Notes: generated by a model from the letters alone, not told the origin. A stretch of DNA of 64,000 nucleotides from Siphonodentalium dalli (GCA_032622095.1 CP136061.1:121654754-121718753); one strand, 5' to 3'. Positions 32,464 through 46,099 are shown, counted from the stretch's first letter. Numbers and translations: made by a program.

Positions 32464-33419
32464 CCTCTATATAGCGTGTTTTATATATCCACATATATAC
32501 CACCCCTCTTTACTATACAGATGAAGCCCATCAGATAAAACACTCCACTACCCATCTACTAGACGGATAGAGCATCCTCTACTAGACAGATCAACTTAAT
32601 AGTAAATGTATATATATGCGAGGAAGAAAGGTTACACGAACTTGAGCCAGTTGACCTCCAACATTTTGTGAGTGACGGGTTTTATTTGTCTACAAATAAG
32701 GTAATTGACGGACGACTCGCGAAATAATGCGAAAACTTTTTTTCGCTTGAAAAGGATATGCCCTTTTAAATATACGCACACGCTGTTTTGCAAGTCAGAA
32801 TTCACTGGCGATAATTCCGACACGCTTGCGTTCACGCACAGTTCAATCAGCTTGTTTGGACGTGTTGGCTAGTCATTGGCTAACCGACATTCCGTTGTCA
32901 ATTTTTTTAGCTAAGACAGGTCAATTCGTCATTTATGGATTTGCTTTGAACGATATAGGACCAGGCTGCACTTTTGATGGTCATTTGAAAGAAAAAAGTC
33001 TCGGTTATTTGATGTAGAACGATCGTTTTTGCCTGGCAATTCCCGAAGTCGCTGCACTCCACAAATACGTCGGAAATCGAGCAAAGTTTGTGGAAACGCC
33101 ATATACGAGTTCGTTGAAGTTTATTGAACCATTTCCCGAAGTCGCTGCACTCCAGATACATGCATATATTGGATGTTGAGTGAAGTTCGTGAAATAACCA
33201 TATATAGACCAACCTGTTGATGTCGAGTTAATTCCCGAAGTTGACGACTGATTTAAAATCTTCCAGATAATATAGCCGAAAATAGACTGACTTCACATTC
33301 AACGTCAGATACACACGCTGTGAATTTGAACGACGTTCGTAGTTCCACATATTGAGAACCTGAAGTAATCTATAAATAATGCCAATCGGTCTTAGGAGTT
33401 CAATTAAAGTGGGCCAGAT
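32464..33419. other. Non-coding, with a diverged tandem pair
   Basis: The phrase CCCGAAGTCGCTGCACTCCA occurs at about 33042 and 33137, each followed by a GAGYRAAGTTYGTG phrase, giving a diverged tandem pair of about 95 bases. It could be leader or terminal-repeat sequence of the retroelement that starts at about 33420, but I cannot show matching copies at its other end. Confidence 0.4.
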
Positions 33420-35276
33420 GAATGATGGCGAAAACGTATAAAAGACGAACCAGAAGCCGTTGATGAGATATCAGAAGAATTATCAGATGATCAACTGAAT
33501 ACTGAAATTCAGCGAGTCCGAGAACAGTTGATCGATGCAGATACGGAGCGCGAAAGAGCAGAGAAACAAATTCAGCTTTTTAAAATGAAGCAGAAACTTA
33601 CGGATGAAGAAAAAGCCCTAGCTACTATAAAAGGTATTAGTTTTAACCCCAAACACCAAGAAGAAAAAACTGTGAATTTTAACGACCTGCTTTTGACCAA
33701 AAAGTTGATAAATTGTTGAAAGAACAATGGTTCATTCCGAATGAGGACAATATTTTAGAAGTTGCAAACGAGATCATTCATGTAGGCGAAATGGGTGCAC
33801 GCCAAAAGCGTGTCAATTTAAAATTTGGCATTGAAGTTAAAGCTAGTGACAAGGTTTTGAGACCGCAATTTGTTTCCACATACTGCTCTACAATTTGAAT
33901 ACATTAGTTCAAATATTTCATTTGCAATTTAACGTTTCAGCCGTTTGTTGCAGGTGAACTTGGGATAGCTTCACGCGACGACATCTCCCCCATTGAAAGG
34001 AGAGGTCGGTTGGCATTGTTAAAGAAAATCACTTTCTACCATTCAATTTATGAATGGAAAGCGTTGCTGAACTTTTATGCGGATTAGTTAAGGCGACTAG
34101 AGTTAGGTTTGAACAGTTGGGCAGACGATCCGCAGCAAATCGAAACACCAATTTTGGCAAAATATGTAAAATCGAAGACCAAAGTAGTTAGTACAAGATC
34201 AGAATTTCAGCAGTCAAGTGGAAAGATGGGCGGTTCTGAAAACCAATTATGGTTTTGTTCAATGTTTCAACGCTCACAATCTGCTCCACACAATGCGACT
34301 AGTCCAGGGAAGGAGAGATAAGTTGAACATATTTGTGCATCGTGTTGGAGAAACAAGAAGGAGAAATTTTATTATCCTGAATGCTCCCAGGCATGTCCTT
34401 ATCAGAAATGACTAGGCCAAAACGTAATTAATAAAACTTTGCATAAATTAAATCCAGCTGCAAATTGTTTCTATCCAGAATATTTGTTAAATTCATTGAA
34501 TATTCCTGGTGAGCATTCGGGAAATGTAGAATCTCATGTTGATACTGAGCTGTCGAGAAGGGTCGCCTCGCACGACACAGAGCATTTTGTTTCGGAATTA
34601 ATTCCATCTGAAATTTATCTAGAGAATCATTGTGATATTATTTCAGTAGTTGAGAGTCAATATATGAACAAGTTTGATTATTTAAATGAGAGAGTAGTTG
34701 AAGCATTGACTCCTTCCTCATATGTAGACATAATAGATGAAAATGTTAATGTAAATTGCATGTCATGTGACATTCCTTCGACAAACAATAGTTCTGACAC
34801 TAAGTAAGTTGTTTACATGTATGTCTGATGATACAACTGTCAGTAAAAATGCTGATGCGATGGCTGGTTTGATAGCTGACCATGGGGCTATTAAAGAATC
34901 GGGAAAATACAACTTCGAGCATTGTCACATTCCTGTTAATTCTGTGTTGAATATAAAGGCGATCAAATCGCTGTTGTTGGCATACGAAGATACAGGTTTA
35001 TGTTCATTGCTCGAATATTGTTTTCCGATTGGTTATGGGGGTCCGCAATCAATAGTAAATCAAGCTGTTAGAAATCATAAGGGTGCCCGGGATTACCCTA
35101 ATCAGATTGATGTTTACATTAAAGGTACGGTTGGCCTTGGCAGTGGGTACCCTGTGAAAATATTTCCACCCATCAAAAACCGCCACAAACAGAAAGAACA
35201 TCAAAATGTAGACAGACTTTGTCCGTATATAAATAAGAAATATCGCATAAACAGTATGTTATTCTCATATGTTTAA
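33420..35276 (+). pseudogene. Ngaro/DIRS-like retroelement, 5' half: Gag-like ORF and start of RT
   Basis: A decayed coding region over several frames. 33440-33716 encodes a charged coiled-coil stretch (EIQRVREQLIDADTERERA). 33716-34085 continues with [44 protein letters not shown] and [10 protein letters not shown], then LELGLNSWADDP. 34230-34400 holds a cysteine motif (CSMFQ, then HICASCW, PECSQACPY) typical of the nucleocapsid-like zinc region of Ngaro/DIRS Gag. 34439-34807 is variable. 34840-35276 (IPVNSVLN, SLLEYCFPIGYGG, ARDYPNQIDVYI) matches the region just before the reverse-transcriptase palm in these elements. Stops and frameshifts occur near 33716, 33897, 34085, 34322, 34408 and 34807. 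The RT/RNase H core is absent, and the tyrosine recombinase reappears at 47285. Confidence 0.75.
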
Positions 35277-35740
35277 CAATTGTTATGTAAACAAAAGCAT
35301 AAAAAGTTACCTTTCTGGTGTTTGTTTATATTATGATGGTAAACATAAAGAGTGTTCTTTGTTGGTGAATTCCTGATATGGAACTAATAAAGAGCGTTTA
35401 TGCCATTAGCCAGTAGCGCTGTGCTGTCTTCTGTAACCCAATCAGGCTCTTGCTTATGTAAAATATAGTAGGTCTTTATGATAGCATGCTGTTTACACGA
35501 TGGTCATGGTATATATGAACGAAACTGTATGCGTTTTAATGTTTTTCTGTTTACAGTGTTTGGAACAAATATGAATATTTTCGATAATTAAGGCCTCACG
35601 TACCTTTAAGAAAGAGTTGTTTCACTCGTCCACATTGGGACCTTTTGAGTGCAGTCCTTTCTCTGCTGGGTGTAAAATTATTTCTATAAATACTGTACCG
35701 AAACGATCATTGGATGAACGCAGAATCGTAATGGACTTAT
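35277..35740. other. Non-coding spacer before the 11.5-kb element
   Basis: No coding frame. It contains ATAAAGAGCGTTT (about 35389) and CACGTACCTTTAAG (about 35595), words shared with the interior repeats of the 6.54-kb element. Confidence 0.4.
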
Positions 35741-36988
35741 AGGCCAGGCAAATATGGACATAGGTGTCGCCTGGAGAGGGAATTTATGAGACCTACATTT
35801 TTGGTTAGCGTAAATACTAAACTTTCGGAATCCGTATGTTGGATTTGTCAGATAGGCGGACTTTTTTCTCACCGCGTGGTTTTCTTGACGCACCCGATGA
35901 AAAAATCGGTAATTTTTAAAATAAAGCCGACATTTTTGACAGAGTATTTTCACACATTTTGAGAAGAAATATTTGTCCAATTTTGATACCTGTGAGTGGG
36001 GCGATAACCAGAGTAGGGTAATACATGTAACCATTGAATCTCGGAATTGCAGTCATGACGTCATGTGACGTCAAATAATATTTTGGGTGAGACAAATATG
36101 ACGATTCACGCAAAGCGTTGTCTTTCATTTCTTTTAAATCGTAAAGTAAGACGGGTATGCCGCATTGTTTTATACCATGGGAAACTACTGCCAATTGGCT
36201 ATATTTTGATATATAACTTATCGCTGCAAGCCGCATTATTTTTTATCACAGGCAGAAAAATCAACCCTCCCCCCTAAGATGCGCCATGCTGTGGTATAAG
36301 GCACACAGAACTCACGGTTACATGTCAATAGGCTTAATTAACATAACGGCCGTTGAAACTCTGCTAAAGAATGTAATAATATATAAGTTTCTGTCTACAA
36401 ACTCGAACATTAAATTAGAAACAATATATAATGTACCCCCAGACCCGAAATTTTAATATTTTTTTGAATTTTTCCTAAAAATTTATATAAAACGCATTTT
36501 TTTTATTTTGTGGAAGGCAAAAAAAGACAAGAATTCGTAACGGTTGAGATAATTGGTGTATACGGCAATTTTATTCCGCCTTGGGTTAAAAAATTACATA
36601 CTAACCTAAAATGGAAATTGGGAAATATGTAAGAACGCACAATTACTTGCTTAAATGGCTTAACTAACAAAGCGGTCGTCGATGAACTGCTAAACTATAG
36701 TTTATGGTATATATCCCGATCTACAAACTCGAACAATAAAGTGAAAATATTACACAATGCACCTCCTGGCACTTTTTTTTTAATATAAAATTTAGCTATT
36801 TTTCTCCAAAAATAACCTAAAGCCGTTTTTGTCATCTTCTCGGAACCATAATAGTGTGGTCGTAGTACGCAAAAAAAGGGGTCAACCCAGAAGAAATTGG
36901 TATAGAAGCGATTTTGGTGTCATTCGACTCAGTAGGATCTCTAGTATAATTTATCCAAAATCCGCTAAAATCCGATTTGGGCAATTTT
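35741..36988. repeat. Left terminal inverted repeat of the 11.5-kb element
   Basis: Contains, outer to inner: GGTGTCGCCTGGAGAGGG, TTCGGAATCCGTATGTTGG, GACGTCATGTGACGTC (a CRE-like palindrome at about 36056-36071), then modules of about 360 bases marked by ACAAACTCGAACAATAAA and AGAAGAC/AGAAGATGAC words, and finally ATCCAAAATCCGCTAAAATC (36957). All have inverted counterparts on the right. Confidence 0.85.
36056..36071. promoter_or_regulatory. Double CRE-like palindrome TGACGTCATGTGACGTCA
   Basis: Two TGACGTCA octamers almost in tandem in the left repeat (36055-36072), and the same pair in the right repeat at about 46914-46931. TGACGTCA is the consensus for CREB/ATF factors. Retention in both arms could mean a promoter function, or only shared ancestry. 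Confidence 0.45.
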
Positions 36989-37679
36989 TTTTATCGCATG
37001 TTGAAATAGGGACCTCCTTTCCTGTGTTCATATCGGATATGCCTCACGTCTCAGCTAACATAATCAGATTGACGGCCCAAATCAGACATATCTTGGAAGC
37101 TAATAGTCGGAAATAATTCGGGATACGTAATACACATGATCGTGTGATACGTTGGCTGCGGGAAAAAGTATAGCGTCGACAATAAAGAGCGTTTATCAAA
37201 ATATATTGATAGGCCTACGAATCGTTCATGATATTTTGACACATATATTATTGAATATTATTAATATATGTTCTATTACTTATACCATATACTATGGTCT
37301 GCATAAAATGCACGTAACAGATTGTTGTCCCCGTATTCATCAGATAATTTAGCGCAAGTTGCGCTCTTTATTGTCTTGGCGTTCTGATATCGCTATACAC
37401 GAAACGCGCTTTATTATTCAGACTCTGCGAGCACGTGCGTCAGATATATAGCTTCTGCAAGTCAATTTGTCACGGAAAACATTTGAATGTAGTATATAGC
37501 AGTTGTTTTACGAATTCAGATCTCTTGCTGAAACCTAACGGTGACAACGCACGCTTCAGACCTGTTTGATAAAAGATTCTCATTGATGAGGGTATCTCAG
37601 TGAGATCGTTATACTGCAATATATATTTTGATATTCTATGCTCCATTATTGAATTTATCGCATCGTATTATTAGTAGCT
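36989..37679. other. Upstream region of the nuclease-like gene
   Basis: No coding frame. AATAAAGAGCG at about 37181 and its inverted copy CGCTCTTTATT at about 37361 suggest a small inverted-repeat insertion of about 200 bases. Otherwise nothing is recognised. The promoter of the element's gene should lie here. Confidence 0.4.
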
Positions 37680-40600
37680 ATGGCAGACGAGAAAGCATCA
37701 TCGGATATTAGTTATATTTCTGAAGATCACTGTATCGACTGTAAGCTTGGTTTTGAAGATGATCCGGTAGTCAATGTTTCTAGGAAAGGCATACTGACTC
37801 TCATTTATTTCGCCGAGAAACGGCGTAGGCTGGAGCTGGCCCGATATCTAAATCGTCGACTCAATACAACACCCATAGGGAAAGTTTTGGTACACCAAAT
37901 TTGCCGTCGGAATTTCACAGACAGCAAGAGAGGTTTGTGTGAGAGCTCAGATTCTGTTGATCTATCATCTACAAAGAGGCTCCGGTCAAGTCTGCCAGAT
38001 TTCAATTACAAAGAGGACTGTCTGTTTTGTGGGAAAGCAGCCCCGTTTGACCCCAAACATACTGACAGAACACAAGTGCATCGATGTTCAACACTCCCAA
38101 TGCGTGAGAGTCTATTATATTGTTGTGCAGAAAGGGGGGGATTCGATAAGTTTTGAGGTCCAGAAAAGGCTTAATGGTTGTATCGATCTGGTTGCAGCTG
38201 AAGTTGTCTACTATAGCATATGTTTGTCCCGTTTTAAGTTGAACAAGGAGATAAGCCCGAATCCATCTGAACGTAAACAGATCGGCAGAAAAACAGACAA
38301 TTCAAGGCAAAAACTGTTTCAAAAGGTATGTGTATGGATTGAGTCAGAAGCTGGTGCGGAGCTGTATACGCTATCTGAACTTCATGATAAGATGGTAGAA
38401 TTCGCTGAGGGGTCGGAAGTTAATACACAAAAAAATGTTGAAAGAAAAACTACAGGATCACCATGGGTCATACATATTCTTTGCCAGAGTCCAGGGTAGG
38501 TGCAACGTGATTTGCTTCAGAAACATGGCTAGCTTTATTATCAACGAGAAGTGGTACACCGATAAGAAAACTGACATTGAAGAACACAAGAGAATAATTA
38601 TGACAGCAGCTAAGATTATTCGAGCACAACTGAGGGAGATGACGTATACTACTAATTCATACCCTACAATGGAGGATATAACCAACATTGAACGAGGAAT
38701 GGGCTGGATACCATCACATATGTTATGTCTGCTGGAAGTCCTGATCCCTTCGGAATTGAAGCAGATCAGTATTGGACATTCTATAATTCAATCCGCAAGA
38801 CCAAAATCAGTGCTGGCACCAACTCTATTTGGCCTTGGCGTTGAACTTGATCATATGTTTGGATCTAAATGGCTTGTGACAGAACTATCTCGGTTAGGCT
38901 TTTCGATCACATATGACGAAGTTGAAAGGTACAAACAGTCAGTAATTCAGTCCCAAGATCATGAAAGTCTTCCAAGTTAATATTTCCCTGGGTCCTTCAC
39001 GCAGTGGGTCGCAGATAATGTTGACCATAATGTTGCTACTCTAGATGGTCATGGGACATTTCATGGGATGGGAATAATTGCCGTGTGCACCCCAACAGAC
39101 GATTCGCCACTCCGCCCGGAGCCACAAGTAGGCATTAGACAAAAACGTGCTAATGTTGATAACATAGTCAAAGACAAAGGGATACCTATTCATCAGTATG
39201 CCAGCTGTCCAGAGAAGGGTCTATCGACAATTGCATACAAACCTCTTATTCAATTACAGTTCCCCCATACATTGCCCCCCGATATGAATTCAGATTTGCT
39301 CTGGCATTCTGGGTGGCTATTCAGAAACGCGATTAAACCTCGACCCAATTGGATAGGTTATATGCAGCATATATTCGCTGATTCTGGCAGTGGTCCTTCC
39401 AAGAAATCGGAAGTTGTGTTTTTGCCGATAATTGATTTGAATCCATCGGATGAAGACTGTATCTATTCGACATTGGTTTTCATCCAGAGTCAGGCCAACA
39501 AATTAAATATCTCGACCCCTTGCTTGACATTTGATCAGCCCCTGTGGCTCAAGGCGGTTGGAATAATCACTTCGCGGTCTATGAATGTAGTCTGTAGACT
39601 CGGTGGCTTTCACGTCATGATGAGCTTTTTGGGAAGCATTGGTGCAATGATGAAAGGCTCTGGGCTCGAAGAGGCATTTGAAAGGGTCTATGGCCCAAAT
39701 GCAGTTCAGCAAATGGTCTCTGGTAAAGCAATCTCAAGAGCTTTACGTGGTCATTTCCTAGTAGAAGCGGCCCTGGTCAACAAGTTAGTAAGAGAAGTGG
39801 TACCATCGTCTCATTTTACAATTATTGACACAGACCAACCAGAATCTGACCAGCCGCATACGTCGACACAACGCAAGGACGAAGATTACATATCTTCCGC
39901 AGAAAATGAAGCATGTGAACATTGTCCGACTACGAATGAGCAATTACCTGGACTAAGCACAGTGGAAACTGAGACACTTAGAACATTGTTTGATGATGTT
40001 GAAGAAAGAAACATACATTTTCCAGGTGATGCTCTTCCAGACGAATTTATCAAGCTCGAACAGTGTTTGGCTGAGTACAAAACATTGCTTGCAGAGAAAT
40101 CACCAACGGCAAGACTATGGCTGCAGTATGTTATTTATGTACAAACTTTAAAAGATTTCATACGAGCTGAGAGGACAGGAGATTGGCACTTACATCTCCT
40201 CACGACAGGAAAGATGTTAAATCTCTTTGCTGCCACAGGACACATACATTATGCGAAAAGCTGCCGCCTCTATCTCCAGCTGATGATTGAGCTACCGTTG
40301 ACTCATCCGGTGTTGTATAAGTCATTTGCAGAGCATGGTTTCCACACTGTTCGTAGAAGTAGCAGGTTTTGGGCTGGTCTGTCGACTGATTTGATCATAG
40401 AACAGGTCCTAATGAGGTCGATTAAGAGTAGAGGTGGTCTGACAAGGGGGAGGGGTATTACAGATTATGTCCGCCAGCAATGGGTATTCAGTATGCACAA
40501 GTGTGCTGAAATACACGAATCAATGACAACCTTGACATGCGCCAAACACAATACTAGCGAGCAGCATATTGAACTGGGTACCTCAAGAAGAATTCGAGAT

Positions 40601-42239
40601 TACAACGATCTGTTGAAGCTCGAGCAGTGGTTCGCTGACCATGAGCCATTCGATATGAACGAAACCAAGTTGCGTTCCTTATCGTCTGGCCTCACGGCTG
40701 CAGATGGTGACGGTGTGAACTGCGATCAGACAGAAATAGTGGGTATGGGAATACAAGAAAAGTTAGATGGATTGAGTGTTGCTGTAGCGTCCATAAAAAA
40801 GAGCGAACATGTCAAAGCACTGGACAGTCTGCAGCCGGGAGTTAAGATAGATAATAAAAAAGTGCACATTAACCCGACAATTCTCTTCTCACGGTTGATT
40901 GCTATTGCACAGCGAGAGGAGAATATGACAACATATTTTAAATATGAACTAACTGCAGCACCCACATCACTCTTTAAGGACAATTTAATGAGAAAGCCAA
41001 CTAAAACGCATTTGGCTAAGGCTCTCACTGATTATTCTGAGCAGACAAACCTCCCATCTGTCGCTATGCATGTTGTTGACGATGGGGCTCTGTTGCATCG
41101 TGTCAAGTGGGCAAAAAAATCCACTTACATTGAAATTGCTAACCAATACGTACGCAAATGCTTGCGTTGTTTTCGATGGTTATGAAATTGGTCCGGTCAT
41201 CAAGGACCACGAGCACAGTAGACGAATCGGAAAGTGTTGTGCCGATATTCGTTTATCTGAGAATGTGGAGGCACATTATAATCAGGAGGCATATTTATCA
41301 AATGAGAAAAACAAAACTCAGTTTATCAAACTGTTGGGGCGATTGCTGATAGCTGATGGACAAATGGTACGCAACAGCAGTGGTGATGCAGATACGATGA
41401 TAGTGTCGTCCGCCCTTGAGTTTGCATCTCGAGGGACCGATGTTATTATGGCTGCTAATTCTTCTCTTGTACCATTGGGTTGAAGACATGGCAGATGTTT
41501 ATTTTGTTTCAGAAGCACGAAAGACAGTCAAGGGTGGCAGAGCCAAATGGAAAATACGAGATCTTGTGCAGAAGGCCGGCAAAGTAAAAACGGCGCATAT
41601 TCTCTGTATCCATGCCTGGGCCGGGTGTGATACAACATCTGCTACATATGGCCAGGGCAAAACCGGCATCTTAAAAAAGATCGAGTCCCCCGAAATACAG
41701 CGGATATCATCCATTATGAACGATACCACTGCTGACAAAAATAAAGTTGGCGAGGCTGGAGTCAAACTGTTCAAGACGTTATATGCTGGAAAGCAGAGTG
41801 ACACCCTCAATGGTTTGCGGTACACAAAATTTATGGAAATGGTATCCTCGACAAGAGGCTCCTTAGATCCACAGAAATTACCACCAACAGAACGAGCGGC
41901 TTATTTCCATAGCTTACGTGTGCATATGCAAGTGGTTATCTGGAAAACCCTGGGGAACACTACTATGGACCCAACTGATTGGGGATGGCAAATTCAGGAT
42001 TCTCATTTAGTTCCCATTATGACCGACCTGGCTCCTGCACCAGCAACACTATTAAAATTCGTACGCTGCAAATGCAAGCTGGCTAGTAGAAATCCGTGCG
42101 TGCTAATTTGTGTTCCTGTAGAAAAAATGGACTCAGATGTGTTGTAGCCTGTGGTGACTGTCATGGTGAAGGCTGCAGAAATTCAGAAGCTATTATTGTC
42201 GGAGATGATGAAGTTGATGTTGAGCCTTTGACTGAGTAA
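37680..42239 (+). pseudogene. Large element-encoded protein with FEN/XPG-like PIN motifs, broken
   Basis: About 1,500 codons in pieces. 37680-38140 begins MADEKASS and holds CIDC, TPIGKVLVHQICRR and a CLFCGK cysteine pair. 38140-38430 has CIDLVAAEVVYY. 38435-38977 has a FRNMASFIIN segment and PTLFGLGVELDHMFGS. 38981-41150 is long and conserved-looking (FHGMGIIAVC, LTFDQPLWLKA, GGFHVMMSFLGSIGAMM). 41163-42095 has VVFDGYE (41166), GDADT (41382) and GCDTTSATYG (41623). 42098-42239 is a Cys-rich tail (CSCRKNG, CGDCHGEGC). VFDG, an acidic ADT and GCD in this order are the signature of FEN/XPG-type PIN nucleases. Frame breaks lie at a G7 run (38134-38140), an A7 run (38428-38434), a TAA at 38978-38980, and near 41150, 41455 and 42095. 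At 41455 the acidic segment expected between ADT and GCD is lost, so this copy should be inactive. I recall the family as an uncharacterised one widespread in invertebrates. Confidence 0.7.
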
Positions 42240-42740
42240 CATCTTAATTTCATTATTGGTGCTCTAGGTTAGTCTTTGGGTCGGAATCAAACTTCAAAAC
42301 CGGATGCTTTGTGTTAGTTGATTGGATGCCATCCGTATCGATTACCTTTCAAATCATACCACTCCGGTGCTCAGCTCTGTTTGCAGAAGTCACTTATGGT
42401 ACCATACAAAGTTTAGAATGAAAGATAATACATTGGTGGAGAAGTTCCTCTATCTTGTTTGGTTATACTACCTTCTTCCAGCGATTCAAAATAACACAAT
42501 GTTGGTTCAGCTTGAATTTAAGTCGAGCTGTATGTTTATCAGTTTTGGCGGCCAATTTGGTAGCCATCTTCATTTCTGGAACGTATTTACGGCCCAAATT
42601 ATACCTTGGAATGTGGAGTTCAATTCATGGTGTATACTCGCCCTTAAATCCTGCATAATGCAGTGCCAATTTGCGCATAACGGCCATACTATGGGTTTCA
42701 GAGTGTGTGTCGGCCATGTTGGACGCCATATTGGATTGTG
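42240..42740. other. Downstream region of the nuclease-like gene
   Basis: No coding frame. It includes modules resembling those of the terminal repeats (GGCCATGTTGGACGCCATATTGG near 42712). Confidence 0.4.
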
Positions 42741-42870
42741 AATTTTGCCCAAAGCGGATTTTAGCGGATTTTGGATATGTTATACTGGAGATTCTCCCGC
42801 TTCTAATGATACCAAAATCGCTTCTATACCAATTTCTTCCGGGTCGAACCCTCTGACGACCACACTATAA
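42741..42870. repeat. Right terminal inverted repeat, inner fragment
   Basis: Inverted match to about 36848-36988: TTTTGCCCAAAGCGGATTTT, TTATACTGGAGAT, CGCTTCTATACCAATTTCTT and GACCACACTAT. Identity stops at ACCACACTATA (about 42870) and resumes at about 46100. Confidence 0.85.
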
Positions 42871-45800
42871 CACGCATAATGTAGCATGGCGGAGATGTTT
42901 GGTATGTACGATAATTCAATGTCGTTTTTGGATTGCAAAATGGCTTACTAACCCCAAGATGGCTGCCAATACGGTTGTCAGAATAAATGGTGAAATATAT
43001 CATGTTTCACTTTTATCGCCATCATATAATGCCTCACACAACCCAAAGTATAATATTCATTGTATCATGTTACTCCGGGACATCACAATGCGCATTTATA
43101 TTTAAAATTGCTACCAGAATGGTGCCCATTATTGGCGAATCTTGCATTCATGAGCATTCGTGATCAAGTAATCCGTGTCAATTGAAATAGGTGGCAATTT
43201 GGAGCGATGTATTTACAGATGAACAGGATTGTTTAAAACGAAGAACCGAGTAACAGTAATACATTGAATGCCTGATTGTTATTTATGCCAGTCACCTTTG
43301 ACATAATCAATATGAAATTACTTAAACCCGACAATAGAAGGTCAATTTTCTCAATGAATATTATTCCAAGTGCTACCAGATATGATGGTACGTATGAGGT
43401 GGATATGCCGTGATACCATTATCGAAGTCTGGCCTAGACGAGGTTGATGCGGGTTCACACCCCTGACTTGATTGGGCGAAAATTGGGACCGATGTTAAAG
43501 CTAGACAAGGAACATCTCATTGTACATATACATGACCACTTCGATAAGAAATGATAATTTGTTCACACTCACTGAAGCAACAAACATTTGAAGCAATGAT
43601 TTTGATTAATCTGCTATATATACAATGTGCAATTTCTGTACAATAGCTTCGATCCACAGAAGACGGCCGTGATAACACAGAGTGAATTTTTCCAGACCCT
43701 AAATCACCATCGCCTCTTTCATTGACTAGTGTCCAATAACGCAAAGATGAGATTCAGAAAAAAGAGAGCTCTCGTCGTACCAAATTAGTTCAGATTTTGC
43801 ATCTTCTGAAAAATTATCTGATCAGTGATAAACATAAGAATAGTTATGTCCAGAATGAGAATCCCTCCTGTTCGTCTAACTTAATTATGCATTTTCTGTT
43901 GAACAAGATCGCCATGGACCTCTTTGTTTGCAATATATGAACGCGATAACCTTCAGAAATATCAAATGTTGTTTCCAACTTGGTGGAAAAGTAAACTTGT
44001 CTACGTTATGTTACATCTAAACGGGTCATATTCAGACCAGGAGACCTGCTGCTGTTGCAAGTACCATTGGTGTTTGAAACGTAAAACCCATGTCATTAAT
44101 GTATCAATCGGGCTGTATTCAATATTAGTATTTACAGGCAATTACACCGGCGGAAAACAATATGGCGAATAATTCCTCGTCCCCATATCATCCCGATTGT
44201 ACAAAGACATATGCATGTGTTCCTCACACGCTGTTCAGTAAATACTAAACTACGGCTATCGTGTCCAGTTACTGATTTCGCTCAGCGCATTCGGAGTTGT
44301 TATGGATGAGTTATCGTAGATCAGATTCTGGTCTGCACAGAAGTTGTTGCTATATGTCATTTCTGAGATGCAGCGACAAATTACACAAAGACTCGTGATC
44401 CCATTTTGTTTTACTCATTTGCACATCAAACACTACCACAATATAATATCAGGATACGCACTACACACGGTTCACTCGCGTCGCGCATTGTGGGATAACT
44501 ATAGATACATTTGAAATTAACTGTAACACATCTGGCGTTAGACATGACAGGTGGGCGGAATTATAATGCTTTAATCATGAACGGACATGATCAAAATATG
44601 ATATGTTTTCAGACATCCGGCCTGCTGGCATCAGCAGGTCCCTAACCGCATTATTTTTGGACTTATCTAGAAAGTTATTATACGCTTCCTGGTATCAACC
44701 TGTGTATAGCGTGTATACAAATAATTGCAATTGTCGTCCTTTTCATTTTGCTGTCACAATGAGCTAAAACTTACACTGGGATACCAAAAGTCCAAAATGT
44801 ACCAGTATACATGATAAAACTCGATGCCAATACTCCGATCTATATGCTGTTTCCGAATGTACAGCCTTCCAGAAGTAATCCTACCTACTCATCAGCATAG
44901 AAAGATATGGGTAATATGACTGTTCATCTAGCATTGGATAATTGTCCATATTTGGGGTACCTCGTCTTACAAGCAATTGTTCAGTCACTTCTGGAAATCA
45001 CGAGTGCACATGTGGTGACACGAGACTCCAGTACCATACTATATATACAGAGTAACATACAATCGAAATATATAGGAACATAGTTTGATAGTTTTGTGTG
45101 ATTTACCACATCGCTGGTATTTTCGTTTGTTGGAAGTGTCGCTTAGAGCTTTGACTTCGCAACTTATCTACTGCTAGTACAAGCAAATACTTCCCACCCT
45201 TTAAGCAGCTGACAAACTTCAAGTTGAAAATCAACCAGGTTTCCATCTCCTTGTGTGCGAAATATGTGTTATGGTAAATAATCCGGTAAATGTTAGAATA
45301 CAAAATTCGACGAGTCTATTGCGTGGTGATGAAACTGAACGAACCTGTATGATGTGACAGTCTGATAATTTGCTGGAGATGTCCTCTTGCGGACTGGGTA
45401 GCAATTGCTATTGGTCAATGGGATCCATTTAAACTTACTTTTAGAAAGGTATACATGATACACAATGTATCAGTAGCTCCGTTCATGTAACCACGCCTCG
45501 TTGATAGGGGTTAACTAACGATTCGTATCAACATGAGTTATTTGATGAGATATATATCCGAATTGGTTAATTGATTAATTTTGTTATTCGCGGTCGCATT
45601 TTGTTACAATAGCCATAGAGAGTGCCAAGAATGCTTAAATGTCGTGTTAAATTTAATATAACCTATATAATTCCCTTATTCTGTTCGCAAAGATAGTCAG
45701 ACAGCCATTTGCCTTAAATCAACCATGTTTATTGTGAAATAATTTGCACGACATGCCACCGATTTCGAAGAACTAATCTTACTTGAGCGCGAATGAATGC

Positions 45801-46099
45801 AAAATATGTCGATCCTCTCACTCGTTGGTACCAATCTGGTTATCATTTTGATAGAACTGGCCACTGTTACGTCTCAGTATTGCAAAATGATATGAATATA
45901 ATAAGACTATTGGTTTTATAAGACATTGCATTGCGATGCTGGTGTTAATTTCGACATGACATATTTTACAATTTCCAGCCATATACCGGCCACCGTATTG
46001 GCAGCCATCTTGGAGTTAATATGTCATGTAGTATCCACCGACGGCATTAAATTTTCGTACATACAAATTATATCCACCCACACTACATTATTGTCTTTA
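42871..46099. mobile_element. About 3.2 kb of foreign DNA splitting the right inverted repeat
   Basis: The left repeat is continuous across the corresponding point, so this block is an insertion or a rearrangement. CACACTA occurs at both junctions (42863 and 46078). The last 130 bases (about 45965-46099) are a diverged copy of the repeat module seen at 46321-46490, so tandem duplication of the module contributed. No open frame, terminal repeat or gene was recognised in the rest; small frames at 43517, 43924 and 45103 look like chance. Confidence 0.55.

Noticed and set aside
43425-43465. tRNA-like words: GGCCTAGACGAGG (A-box-like) and GGTTCACACCC (B-box-like)
   Set aside because: The two boxes are only about 10 bases apart and no cloverleaf stems can be formed.
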